From NCBI GenBank assembly GCA_944472135.2, contig OX235263.1, forward strand, positions 7,299,517 to 7,363,516: DNA of 64,000 nucleotides, written 5' to 3'. The stretch is from Trichobilharzia regenti (lineage: Eukaryota > Platyhelminthes > Trematoda > Strigeidida > Schistosomatidae). Made by a program: the position numbers and the translations under genes. The notes under the pieces are model-generated. The model was not told the origin of the DNA and made no database searches. It saw only the letters and a list, made by a program, of their open reading frames with translations. Shown here one piece after another: positions 21,251 to 32,240 of the stretch (its first letter is position 1; every line of letters begins with the position of its first letter).

Positions 21251-21867
21251 CAGAAAGTGACTAGCGCTTCACATCAAACAGCCATGAAAATTCTCAGTAA
21301 CCAATGAAATCAATGGAGAGGGGAGTAAAACAAGACCACCTGAATTCGTAGTTTAAGTTGGAATTTTGACTTGTCTGGCAACCTAAATACGGAAAAACAC
21401 CTCTTTTAGAATCATACTACTGACTAGTAGTTAAAAGCATTTTGCAAAACGTTTCATTTGACAAGTGTCTATTTAAAGCTGATTTGTGTGACAAATTAGG
21501 GGTAGAAGTGAGTATCAATTATTTTCCGAGGGAATTACAAGGCAACTGTATGTACCTCATCGCTAATTTTATTTACCATCTTTTTCCAAATTATCACTGA
21601 GGAGATGCAATTCGTCTAAAACTGTGCCATGGGTAATGGTATTTAGTATCCCAGACGTGTGGTTCCCTAGAAAAACATTCAGAGAGAGTAAGAATTCAGC
21701 TAAAACATGTTTAGAACAGCCTAAACCAGAATAGATAAATGCAATCAGCCATTGAGCTGGGGGAGAAGGTCTATATATTAAAAAAATTGGAAAGCACAAA
21801 AAGCATGTCCTTACGCAACCAATATGATTGGCCACTAGCTAGCTTAAAATTCCGAGGTTTCATATAA
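21251..21867. other. No gene recognised
   Basis: The minus-strand frame 21835-21569 (88 residues) shows no domain or signal I recognise. The rest has no feature. Confidence 0.3.
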
Positions 21868-22480
21868 TTTATTATTGTTCACTTTGGTTCCGAGGGGGAA
21901 TATACAGCTTCAACAGCACATCTCTACTTCATCCTATTCTCTGTGGTCCTCTTCATCAGCTCGGCCCACAACTGCCCATAGGTTATCATTTCCTCGCCAT
22001 ATGATCGCCTTCATGTCACTCTCAGACTCCACTCCGACTAGTCGTTCCATTTTGAGGTTCATCTCCAGAGATTGCCTGGTGTGCGATATCATCCACTGGT
22101 CTTCTCGACCTGTGTTTGATCACCCTCCACCTTTTTTGGCATTTTTGTCAAGTAGCAGATTGTTGGTTGGTTTGCTCCCAGTCAGCCAAAGTTTCTATTG
22201 GCTAATTCATTCTGTCAAGCTGGTCATCCGATCTTTGACGTGGAGCCAGCGAAGGTGGCAGCGGTTGATAACCGTCTGAATTAGCCCATCAGAAATACTT
22301 CTCTTGACGTTGTGGGTGAGTTTCTGACCCATACAGAAGAAGAAGAAGAAGTGACTGACTTGACACTGGTGTTGAAAATCCAAAACACAGAGACTGGAGG
22401 CTTTTCTTCATAGATGTTAAGAGTTTCACTTGCATATAGAAGACGATGTGAGGAATCGACTGTTGACCGGCTTGATCTTA
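21868..22480 (-). mobile_element. RTE-1 3' half, diverged
   Basis: It starts with the RTE-1 3' terminus in reverse ('TTTGGTTCCGAGGGGGAATA', 21884-21903) next to TTATTATTG. It continues through the blocks for IRWP (around 22215) and up to 22380, where 'TTGAAAATCC' (IFNT region) is readable. The plus-strand frame 21875-22279 is a shadow. Confidence 0.7.
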
Positions 22481-23050
22481 CTTTATAATATGAGTGTTAA
22501 TGAAGTCCATTACAGTAGTAATAATAATTCACTTTATTCCAAAGCTAGTACTTGTGATGCAGAATGGAATTTTCAGCATTAATCACAATATTACTGCATC
22601 TAATTTCCTCAAATTACAAATAAAAATTAATCACACAGAAAATTTTCCACATTTACAATAGGGGTGGGTAGTGTCAAAAACATGCAGTATATAAAATGGA
22701 AATAGCAATAATAAGGATAACAGCTAAGGTAATAATAATAATACAAGTAAAAATTGACGTGGGATTGTTTCACACAGTATTGTAGGTGTATGCGGTATAG
22801 AAATCCTAACATGTTTAAAAATATTGAATATGATGTTCTCTTTACATGATGATTATGGTGAGGGGAAAAACAAAGATTACAGCAGTCATGAAGATAAGTT
22901 GGTGCTTGCAATTATGAGAGTAAAACAAGCGAAGAAGCAACAGGACCATAAATATAATAGAAATAATAAAAGTAAAACTTGAAGGAGGTATATAAGGATG
23001 GATGGATAGAGGAAATCGTTTATTTACTAGTTCTTGCCTGACACTATTTT
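22481..23050. other. AT-rich spacer, no gene
   Basis: The frame 22911-22627 on the minus strand is Tyr/His-rich low complexity. AAT repeats lie at 22728-22743. Nothing else is recognised. Confidence 0.35.
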
Positions 23051-23690
23051 CATCACATAAGGTATCATAGAATTGTTATGCTTAGACGTCCGATCATACG
23101 TTTCTCTGAAGTTACTTCTTGTTCTACCTGAGGAGATGCAAGGTGAAGGCTGAGTAAAGGGTAAAGTGGATGCTCCAAGTGAGACAAAATCCCTTTAGCA
23201 AATTTATTGCACGAAGTCAAGTGCCTATCGACAACGACGTTAACTGTGTGGTCCACTGGGACACCACTCACTCTACTGACTGACAGTCTCCAGCATTCTA
23301 CGAATTGTGACATAGTCCTTTTTAAGCAAACCACGAAAGAATAAAGGTGAACAATAAAGAAGAATAGGTAGGATGCAAGAGTTTATGAACTGTAAGAGGA
23401 AGGGCTGAGTTATGCCCGAGTGCCTTAACTTTTTAATGAAAAATATCAGGCGGAATATTTTACTGGAGATTGCTAAGACATGGGAAGTCCAGGAGAGATC
23501 AGAAGAGAGAGTGAGTCCAAGATACTTAATTTCTGATTTGATCCCTATATCATTGTCGTCAATTTTACAGCTGTCTTGAGAATCGATGACTTCTTTTAAC
23601 TGTCTTTTACATCTTAAGCTGAAATTACCAAGTATCTTCTCTTCTCCTGTTACAGTGACGCATCATCCTCGATGTGAACCTGGTCTTTCT
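23051..23690 (-). mobile_element. CR1-type LINE, C-terminal RT region
   Basis: Minus-strand 23334-23065 reads VSRVSGVPVDHTVNVVVDRHLTSCNKFAKGILSHLEHPL. This matches VSRASGI...VDRHIMSCKKLANTILSDPENPL of the 6600-7380 copy. Upstream (to 23690) the RLTFYIKKL and PxLLQF blocks can be followed in other frames. Confidence 0.75.
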
Positions 23691-23899
23691 ACTATAAATT
23701 AAAAGAAATCAGAATTCCAACTAGCAAAAACTAAGTATAACATTTCTTCACTTCTCCTGTGTACAATATAAACTTTCAGGTCCCAGGTTTGTAATCCTGA
23801 CAGAGGAATAGTAGAATGACTGGTGAATTATATCAGAAGAAATTTCTATAATTTTCCGTAAAAAGATACCTTTCATTTGATGAAAATAAAACACGAATT

Positions 23900-24165
23900 T
23901 CAGCGAATAGTGTTTAATAGTATATATATATATATATATATATATACTATTAGTGTATGTATATACTGATCGATTGATTTTTGTTTAAAATGAACTCTGT
24001 GCAAGTATGTTAAAATTGTTTTTGTAGATATGTATTTAATAATGTCTTTGCCATGTAAGCAGCTGACCAAAAGGCAACGAAATAATCGATGATGGTACCA
24101 CTTTATTCTGCTAAAACTCTCTAGTTCTTGCTTAGTTCAAATTGTCAATGACCAACTTCTTTAAC
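23900..24165 (+). mobile_element. PLE-D 3' tail fragment with (TA)n
   Basis: It is about 80% like 17600-17835: a TA run (23921-23946), 'TTGTTTAAAATGAACT', 'AATGTCTTTGCCATGTAAGC', 'GGCAACGAAATAA' and 'GGTACCACTTTATTCTGCT'. No coding region is attached on this strand. Confidence 0.75.
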
Positions 24166-24385
24166 TGACCGTTCTCAAAACTGACAATGACACAGTCTTC
24201 TAGTAATGAACCCCAATGGAGATCCTATTGCAATGCCATCCTTTTGTCTGTAGATTGTTTCACTGAAAGTGAATTGCACATTAACAGTAGACTTCCACAG
24301 CAGTTCTGTCAAAAAATGCTGTCGATATTCCAATGTTGAACTGGTTGTCATATAAAACGGATAGTTTCTGTGAGCGAGACAGTAA
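24166..24385 (-). mobile_element. PLE reverse transcriptase fragment
   Basis: Minus-strand 24285-24210 encodes QFTFSETIYRQKDGIAIGSPLGS. This is the PLE RT block around motif B (compare IYRQTEGVAM in 61830-61800). It abuts the PLE-D tail in inverted orientation, so the two may belong to one fold-back insertion. Confidence 0.65.
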
Positions 24386-24900
24386 TGAAAAGTGTTTCAG
24401 TGTCGAAAGACAGCAGCAAAAGAAGATAAAACCAACATCATCTACAAAATAGATTAAAACAACTGCGAAAAATACTAGATTGGCCAGACTAGACATCCTC
24501 TTCGTCCTCGTATCCATGAACATAAACTAACCGTCGCAAGACATGACATTCACTCCGTCAGATCACTGCATACACACAACCAGAGACATCAATTCGACTG
24601 GAACAACCAACGTTCAAATATTAGACAGAAGAAACACCAACAATGCTAGAGAATTTTTAGAAGTTGGCCTGGCATTCCAGTAGATCGTCAATCAATAGAC
24701 ACATCAAGATAGACAAAATTTACCAATCCATAATAAGGAAATCTCACACCCAAATGGTCAAAGTTCAGGTCACGGAAACAATCAATGCCAATACAATACA
24801 AGTAGCCTAGAGGGTGTGAAAACACACGAAAACAACCAACCACAACGTTGAAGGTCACCAGCCAGATGAGATGACTAGTAAACTCGTGGAGAAATCTAAA
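24386..24900 (+). mobile_element. PLE-A GIY-YIG region, decayed
   Basis: The plus strand at 24400-24720 reads, with frameshifts, IGQTRHPLRPRIHEHKLTVARHDIHSVRSLHTHN and HQFDWNNQ. This parallels YIGQSGRPLRIRIQEHKSAVKRHDIYSLVSMHIDN of 42290-42420. It is a more distant member of PLE-A. The minus frame 24523-24281 is a shadow. Confidence 0.7.
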
Positions 24901-25075
24901 AGCTCATCTCAACATATCGAAGTATGCGATGAAGATATTTCCTAGTAGTGCAATAGGAAAGCTTCTCAAATAAACTATATAAAAAAGATAGCATACCTTG
25001 GTTAGTAATATTCATGTCTTGCATGCAGCCGATGAACTAGAAGATGTAGTGAAGCGAGTACGTGCAAAGATGTAT

Positions 25076-26168
25076 ATTATTATTATTATTGTTCCCTTGG
25101 GTTCCTAGTGGAACATACGGCTTCAACTACACGTCTCCACTTGCCACTTCTGTCTGCCTTCTGCTGTACTTGTCACGTGTATCTGTGTCAATCCATACTG
25201 TTTCAACTCCTCTTCACACGACCTTCTCCATGTCATCCTTGAACTGACGACCCACTCGCCGCTTCGGCCTGGTTCCACTCGAATAACAGCCTGACGTGCG
25301 CGCGATGTCACTCAGCCGCCTCCTCAGCGAGTGTCCACTGAGTGTCCATCTCCACTTTCTCCTGCATATTCGTTGGTTGGCGATAGCTTCTTGTTTTGTT
25401 TGTTTGTTTGTTCCCATAGTTTCCCATAGTTGGTGATTCTTTCCGGCCCGGCCCGGCCATCTGATCTTCAGTATAGAGTCAGCGAAGACAGTTGTTGTTG
25501 ATAAAGGTAACGTCTGCAACAGGCTGTTGCAGAAATATTCTTTGTGACCCGCCCGCCAAATTTCTCATCCGTTCCGTATAGAAGAACTGACTGACTGACT
25601 GACTTGACGTTGTTTGTATTGAAAATCCGACTGAATTTTGTTGTTGATTCTGGCTGGCTGAGTGACGAAGATTGATATCCATATTGGTTTCAGTTGGTTG
25701 ATGAATGTGTGTGTTTCTCGCCTTCCCGATTCTCGCTCGATTTGACATCCTCGTCCATTCCGACTGCCTGTAGGTGGGAAAATGTTCCCTAGATAAGTGA
25801 ATGAAGTTACCTCTTTCAAATCCCTCCCTGCTGATGGTGATTGGCGCTGGGTGTTGCTGTCGTTGTTGTTGTTTGGTTATTCTCTTCACCTCTGTCTTGT
25901 CTATGTTTACCTGGAGTCCTGTCTTCGCCGGGTGCTTCTTCCACCAGTTTTTCGGTTTTCGCTTGTAAGTCTTCGATTCTGTGTGTGTGACATCAAACAT
26001 AAACCATCCACGCGTGAAATCCAGGTCTTCTAGGTCCTTCACGTCGGTGCCAGTTCAGGATATCTGTGTCTTCTCGTTTCCCACTGTCTGACGCATAATC
26101 CAGTCAGTCAACCACAATTAGGAATATCATTGGTGATAATAAGCACCCTTGTCTGACTCCTGTTTATA
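25076..26168 (-). mobile_element. RTE-1 copy, RT thumb to 3' end
   Basis: The minus frame 26042-25479 begins LEDLDFTRGWFMFDVT. The position of the catalytic ADD in motif C reads TRG, so it is dead. It continues with TGLQVNIDKTEV and NNSVGFSIQTTSSQSVSQ, where a CAGT-type repeat interrupts NVKSVLLYG. The 3' part (25311-25123) holds GVTWRRS-like and WQVETCS blocks. The 3' end is 'GTTCCCTTGGGTTCCTAGTG' reversed, beside ATT repeats at 25076-25090. Confidence 0.8.
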
Positions 26169-26269
26169 TATAAGAACAAACCATGCTCTTTGATTGGGCA
26201 CTACTAACTGGTGTGGTGTGTTACTGGTGTCCAATCAAAATATCCAATACAATAGTCCGACAGGAGGTC

Positions 26270-26480
26270 AATCGCCAACCAACCTGAATAGCTGTTCACT
26301 GGTAACGTCTCTGACTACAGTACTCATTGTGTGACGCCAGTTCGAACCTCAGAAGCAATATGAATTCCTTCAAGACAGTTGCAGATACACCTTGCTGACA
26401 GGTGATGGGAGTGCCAACTACCACGAAACCCAGGCCTAGAGAGAGCTTCCTGTGACCGATTGCCTCCAACCATCTAAAAT
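26270..26480 (+). repeat. Minor repeat 'SINE-C'
   Basis: The segment around GACGCCAGTTCGAACCTC (26332-26349, B-box-like) followed by 'TTGCAGATACACCTTGCTGA' and 'AGAGCTTCCTGTGACCGATT' recurs at 44890-45080. Two copies plus a B-box suggest another tRNA-derived SINE. Borders are uncertain. Confidence 0.45.
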
Positions 26481-27049
26481 CATTTTTTCGCCTTTATTTT
26501 CTTTATTTATTTAATAAAAAGGGTTTCAGTGTTACAGATTTAATTGATACTTTAAATAATTATACTTCAAACATTAATTTCATATGCTCAATTACTTAAT
26601 TTCATTTCAAGGAGGTACTTCACATGTTAAGAGAATTGAGCTGGAGACTTGATTAGAAGTTCATTCATTATTGAAAAATCGATAGATGTCACAGAATCTT
26701 TTGTAATGCCATGAACACAATACGGATAAAATTTATTTTGATAAAGTTACACAGGGTGTGTTATGCAGTAATATTTACTGACGACCACGTTTCGAGCAGA
26801 TAAACTCACTAGTAACGTGGAATAAAATTCACATTTGAATCGGCAAATGAACAAGGAGAATTAGATATGATGTTAGATTTTAAAATAAAACGAATAGAAG
26901 AAGGTGAGCTGCACACTAGCGGTATTTATAAAAAGCCAACGGATCTTGCCAATAGATATTTAGACTTCTTTAATTCATCTCATCCGTTATCTATCTGTTT
27001 GTGAAAGCAGGCTTAGTTAAGCGTCTAACAAATCGAGCAATAACTGTCT

Positions 27050-27535
27050 TGATTATTCGGGTAACTGAAACAGAGAGGGGATTAGTGTTGCGTGACCGCA
27101 GAGCTAAGGGGACAACTGATTGAGGCCGGTCACACATGGCCTGTATGAACTGGTTTCTTGGTTTGGCTCCGAACTACTAAACTTACCACCGGTTAAGGAC
27201 CACCGTAGGGTAAGTTTGGATGTACAATTTTTGGAGTCGACTTTTTCTAACCCCCAATCTCCAGAGTGGAGAGACAGCATGGCTGGCTGGCATGCTGGTC
27301 ATCTGAGGGAAACACCTCACTGCTGTTACATCCCTGTTTCCCAGCAGTACGACTTCGCCCACAGACCCCCAGCATAGTGTAAGAAATATTCTTACACTAT
27401 GCCTGTAACTGCTTTTAGTCTAATCGCTATCCTAACAACCTTCCTGGCATGGTAGGACCTGCAGGAACATTGGTTCCAGCCAACGCAGCTTGTTGGATCA
27501 TCGCTATGTGCACGCCCGACCAGCACGTCAAGCAA
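27050..27535. mobile_element. GC-richer insertion in PLE-B, with perfect 14 bp hairpin
   Basis: This segment has no counterpart in the PLE-B copy at 60545-62060. It is richer in G and C than its surroundings and holds a perfect inverted repeat GCATAGTGTAAGAA/TTCTTACACTATGC with a 3-base loop (27372-27402). The frame 27120-27377 through it has no known domain. It could be a non-autonomous element or the 5' UTR of an RTE-2-like LINE. Confidence 0.45.
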
Positions 27536-27817
27536 TGACAATACTAAATAGTACAGCGAAAAACCTAAATGATGACATGAAACAGACAGAAGAATAGCCG
27601 GTTGGTGTTAAATAACTCACTATCCTATAATATTCATTAGGAATATCAAAACCGGTAAAAAGCAAAATAAAAATAATGATGAAACTAGTAATAATAACAT
27701 AAATAAGAGAGAATATAAGGTATCTACAGTTATATCATATAAGTAGGGGACATCTGAAATCCTCCCTACTTAGGATTCTCAATAAAGCAGGAATTAGGCT
27801 GGTGGCATTCAAATCTA

Positions 27818-28667
27818 CAAGTGAAGTGGTAGAGCACGTTGACCGCTTCACTTATTTGGGAAGTACCATCAGCCCCAACGGGTTGATCTCTGACGAAATC
27901 TCAGCACGAATACAAGGGGCTCGTTTCGCATTTGCCAGTTTACGCCGACTCTGGCGTAGACGAGATGTTCGACTATCGACCAAAGGGCGGGTGTACTGCT
28001 CATCAGTCCGCTCTGTCCTCCTTTATGGCAGTGAGTGAGACCTGGCCACTGAGAGTGGAAGACATGAAAAGACTAGCTGCCTTTGATCATAGGTGCCTGC
28101 GTTCTATTTCCCGTGTAAAGTGGCATAATAAGGTGAGCAACATGGAGGTTAGGCGTAGAGTTCTAGGTAAACAGGGGAAATCAATCGACGAAGTCGTGAA
28201 GCTACATCGACTGAGATGGTTAGGACATGTGTTACGTATGCCAAGCCATCGCCTCCCTCGACGAGCTATGTTAGTGGATATAGGGTCAGACTGGAAAAAA
28301 GCTAGCGGTGGTCAAACAAAAACTTGGCACCAGTCAATGAAATCCACAACAGTTGGTCTAAGCCACGTAGGAAGGTGTAGACTTCCAGGCTGGGGTCCTC
28401 GGGACGGTAAAAACAAGTGGTTGGAAACAATTGGTGACATGGCTCAAAATCGTTCTCAGTGGCGCAGATGCATCCACTCCCTGTGACTTATGATCTTCAA
28501 TGAAACTGTTTTGTATTTCTTTATTACTCCTTTGTCTCACCCCTCTGCTCACTGTTTCTATTATGCTTTTCTTGTACTTTCTTCTCTTGCTTCGCGTGCT
28601 ACACGGAATGTGGCGACTTGAACTTCCGCACATTTGTGCAAAGTTCTATGTCGAAAACAGACAGACA
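27818..28667 (+). mobile_element. RTE-2 retrotransposon 3' end inserted in PLE-B
   Basis: Frames 27802-28038 and 27932-28486 read EVVEHVDRFTYLGSTISPNGLISDEIS, RVYCSSVRSVLLYGSE, a frameshift, then ETWPLRVEDMKRLAAFDHRCLRSISRVKW. VVKLHRLRWLGHVLRMPSHRLPRRAM and NRSQWRRCIHSL follow. This C-terminal domain belongs to a widespread trematode RTE-like LINE. The 3' UTR ends with (ACAG)n at 28657-28670. The copy is 5' truncated, and the target word ACAA is seen at both borders. Confidence 0.8.
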
Positions 28668-29290
28668 GACAAACTCACTCAGGTAGGAGAAACTCTGTAG
28701 GTTAAATGACCCTGTATGTTAATCCAATTAGACAAAGTAACATACTTTACAAAATACCCTCCAATGACTGCGAGTTAGGTCAACTACATAGGTCATTCAA
28801 ACTAGTAGGTCAGGGGTAGTGAGATTGCCTGTCAGAACATGAGAATTTAGCTAGGGTTAAAATGATTGATTCCACCTGCGGAGATAAGTAATTTAGAAAA
28901 AAATCACTCAGCAATAGCATTGCACCCATTAACACATAATTACACAGTAGTTTTGTGGGACAGAGTCATAATTCTAAAAAGTAATATAGGTAGGTGGAGG
29001 TAGAGAGAGATTGATTATTGAATCCTGCATGGTTCATCGAGTCTACACCCAGCACGTGTAACAGGAATGACTCATCACCAATACCAGAGGTATGGAAAAT
29101 ATTACTACCAATCATATCAAGAGATGAGAATTAGTTGAACCATATAAACGAAGTTGGAAAGTTATGTAAGTAGTGTCCTGATATGATTATGAGCAGCAAT
29201 CAATTGTGCTCAAAACATGGTCATCAGTAAACACTGTGTGATCTTATCAAAATAAAATTTTATCCATAATCGAACTATACTCTACCATAT

Positions 29291-29739
29291 TGCCCAAATT
29301 TTATCCTTATATTAGGAATAGAAAATTGGCAACGGTTAAAGAATAGACACCAAACTCAAATGACCTTGAAAAACACCAATCAGGTAGCTGATCATTACAA
29401 ATGGATGCCGTTCATATAATCTACCTTGCAATTTCCATCCAGATTGTGTTTTTGACCTCTGAATGGAAAATGAATTGATAGGGTGGACTTAAATAAGCGT
29501 ATGTGGGTAAAGGAGGGGGGTTGATTACTCTTCAGAAGTACTGCTGGGCTACCGATGATGGTTATGCATTCAAATGCAATCACAGTTATATCAGGAAATC
29601 TGTAGGAGCTGGTAAGTTGTACATTATGGTGATTTTGTAGATATTTTCTTCTCGAAATCAAAACTCTGCCTTACAAAAATAATGTGTATATGTGCGTCCG
29701 TGTGTATATTTCTTAGCTGCCTACTGAAATGACCGGTAG
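29291..29739. other. No gene recognised
   Basis: The minus frame 29661-29395 (88 residues) has no recognisable domain. The sequence matches no family seen elsewhere in the window. Confidence 0.3.
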
Positions 29740-30535
29740 TTCCATATTAGTTTGTTTATTAGATATATCATACAGTGATGAAACAGTGTTATTTAATGGA
29801 TGACACTGTTTCGAACACAATTCATTATTGTTCAAAATCATCCCATCAATTATAATCACACGACTTCGAAACTTGAGTTTTATAGTTTTTTTTGTCTTCT
29901 CCTATTTGTCGTCGTAGGGGTAGCAGAATTTTCCAGATATCTGGGTGGATAGGTGTTGAATCATTCCTACCACACATATTTGCAGTTGATTTGATAAACA
30001 AAGCTTCCTCTGTCATCAATCTCTCCCTCTACCCTGTTAGTGCATTAGATTTTAGAACTGTCATCCTATCCCATCAGCCTATTGTATGGTTGTGTGTAAC
30101 TGCATGCAGTGCTATAGCTGAATTATTCTCTAGATTTCTTATCTTAATCGGGTCAACCAATCTAGATTTTGCTAGGTTTTTATGCTCGGCTAGTCTGACT
30201 CACTGACCCTGTTCTACTACTTTGACGTATGCATTTGACCTGACACTCATTGCAGGCAGGGTGTTAGATAAACTAAATTGTTTTGTTTTAATGGCTCTAC
30301 AGGATCCTTTAACCGACAAAGCGTGTTTCTAATTGAGATTGTGGGTTCAGATGCCACTTTTATTTCTGTCTTGTTAAGAATTCTGCATAAGGTGGTTTCC
30401 GAGGTTCCTTCCTTGTATGGAATTACTACTGATGATTTACATTCCTTATTTTTGGTGTCGTTATTAATATTATTATTGTCACTATTATTATTATTATTAT
30501 TATCATTATTACTGTTGTCATTATTGAAATGACCA
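29740..30535 (-). mobile_element. PLE-B copy, GIY-YIG region and 3' end
   Basis: The 3' terminal block is at 29780-29860. The minus strand then reads backwards through the endonuclease (about 30260-29900) to the linker CKSSVVIPYKEGTSETTLCRILNKTEIKV (30440-30350) and a trinucleotide-rich Asn stretch (30540-30460). The frame 30621-30247 contains this linker. Confidence 0.75.
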
Positions 30536-30589
30536 GTATCTGCTACAAATGCGGAAACAGAAGACACTAAAATGTCAACAGTACAGTGT

Positions 30590-31022
30590 GGTATCAGCAC
30601 TGTCCGGATGTGGCCCCACAAAAGATCGGTGCAATCGCTTGTGTACTTGAAGGAATTAGTGTCGTCCTCCTCATACTGACAAAACAGTACTTATTAAATG
30701 AAAAATGAATCCCATAAGGAGAAGAACAAACCATGTTTGGGTGCCGGGACTGTACGATATGAATCTTCGAAGAGAGGTTGGTAGAACGTATTCCAAAAAG
30801 AAGTGCCGATGTTTTAATACATACCAATAATACAACAACCAGTCCTCCCAGGCACTACCATTCACACAGATTAGTGGAAAGGTTATTCGCACCTCTCGTC
30901 ATTAAGTTATATATTCATCATAAAGTTAATCAATCTTCTGAATTGGTGAATCCTATACGTGGAACTCATACACATTCTATTGGAGGATTCTGGGTCCATC
31001 TAATAAAAACGTATTAGAATGG
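30590..31022 (+). pseudogene. Merlin-type (ISXO2-like) DNA transposase fossil
   Basis: On the plus strand, with frameshifts, 30720-30800 gives a WVPGLYD segment and 30778-31017 reads LVERIPKRSADVLI, YSH-like and YIHHKVNQSSELVNPIRGTHTHSIGGFWVHLIKTY. The last block resembles VNHSxNFVNPxTGxHTQxIExxW of ISXO2-like transposases, the family of Merlin elements known from Schistosoma. Two in-frame stops and the missing N-terminus make it a pseudogene. No terminal inverted repeats were identified. Confidence 0.6.
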
Positions 31023-31184
31023 TAAATGCTTCCCGATATGATATGCTATACAGTCACATAGATGCATTTTTCTATCAACAGTGGTTTTATGTGTCTATGG
31101 ACACTCTTATAAGATAATGGGACCAACTTTTGCGGCATATTATAGATACGTACCCTGTATAATTCAGGTGTGGTAAACTTATTC

Positions 31185-32240
31185 ATATTATATTAATTAA
31201 CCCATTGGGTTCCGAGTGGGACATTAGGCTTCAACAACCACGTCTCCAATTTCTGCTTTTCTCTGGTATCTTCTTCAACTGGCTATCACCACGATTGACC
31301 ATAGCCTATCATTTCCTTCAACTCACATGATCTCTTCTATGTCCCACTAGGCACCGACCACCCACTCGTCACTTCTCATTGGAATTCTACTCGAGCGACG
31401 GCCTGCACTGAACTCAATGTCATTAGACGATCTCCTCAACGTGTGTCCAATCAATCCACTTCCGTTTTCTCCTACGTATTTGTTGAGTAATCAGCTTTTG
31501 CCTGTGTTGGTTCGTCCACAGAGTTTCTTTTTGCTTTGACCAGCTGGCTATTTGATCTTTATTATGAAGCCAACCAGTGAAGTGGGCAGCTGCTGATAAA
31601 AGTCCACAGTAGCCTGTGTGGAAATCCTTTTCGTGACATGATACCCAAGTTTCTGACCCGTATTAAAGGACTGACTTGACATTGATGTTGAAAATCTGAA
31701 TCTTATTCTTGATGCCGGCTGAGTTAGTGTACAAGACTGCAGAATTGGTTTCAGGTTAGTTAATGAAGGTGTGTATCTTGCCTCTCTGATTCTAGCTGGT
31801 TGGCTGGCTTTGCCGTCTTCATCCGTACCATGTGCCTGTGGTTGAAACCGTGCTTCCCAGTCAGATATGTGAAGGAGGAAGTAACCTCTGTCTAATCTCT
31901 CCAGCTGATGGTGACTGGTGTTGCTTGTTGTTGCTGTTCGTTGATTGATTAGTTGATTAACTTCAGTACCTCCGTCTTTTCAATGTCCACCTGAAGTTTT
32001 GTCTTTGCTGCCAGCCTCTTCAGCTGGTTTGTTAGTTTTCACTTGTAATTATTTGAGTTTGTGTGACATTAAACCAAATATCATCAACACGTGAAATCCA
32101 GATCTTCTAGATGGAGTCTTCTCATCGGTCTAGCGTAGTCCTGTCATCTCACTCCCCATGCACAGTGTGCCATATTAATCCAGTTCATCACAACTACGAG
32201 TATCATCGTTGGTGAAAATTCACTGAATTCCCCGCGCAAT
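31185..32240 (-). mobile_element. RTE-1 3' half, strongly decayed
   Basis: Blocks in order on the minus strand: RT motif C side (around 32110-32090, 'GATCTTCTAGATGGAG'), TGLQVNID-like at 32000-31975, LKEVTSF-like at 31900-31870, LLYGSE-like around 31650 and the 3' end 'ATTGGGTTCCGAGTGGGAC' reversed at 31203-31222. No long frame survives. Confidence 0.7.

Larger units (their letters stand above)
26720..29290 (+). mobile_element. PLE-B Penelope-like element broken by two insertions
   Basis: Own sequence: terminal block at 26724-26800; RT C-terminal part at 26840-27050 (GELDMMLDFKIKRIEEGELHTSGIYKKPT); linker at 27540-27817 (like TSNNNINKREYK); and the GIY-YIG region and 3' end at 28668-29290. 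Comparison with the PLE-B copy at 60545-62060 shows that 27050-27535 and about 27818-28667 are foreign. The 5' terminal block is inverted relative to the 3' terminal block at 29190-29290. Confidence 0.75.

Noticed and set aside
30594..30892. Minus-strand frames of 73-77 residues
   Set aside because: Shadows of the Merlin transposase remnant on the plus strand.
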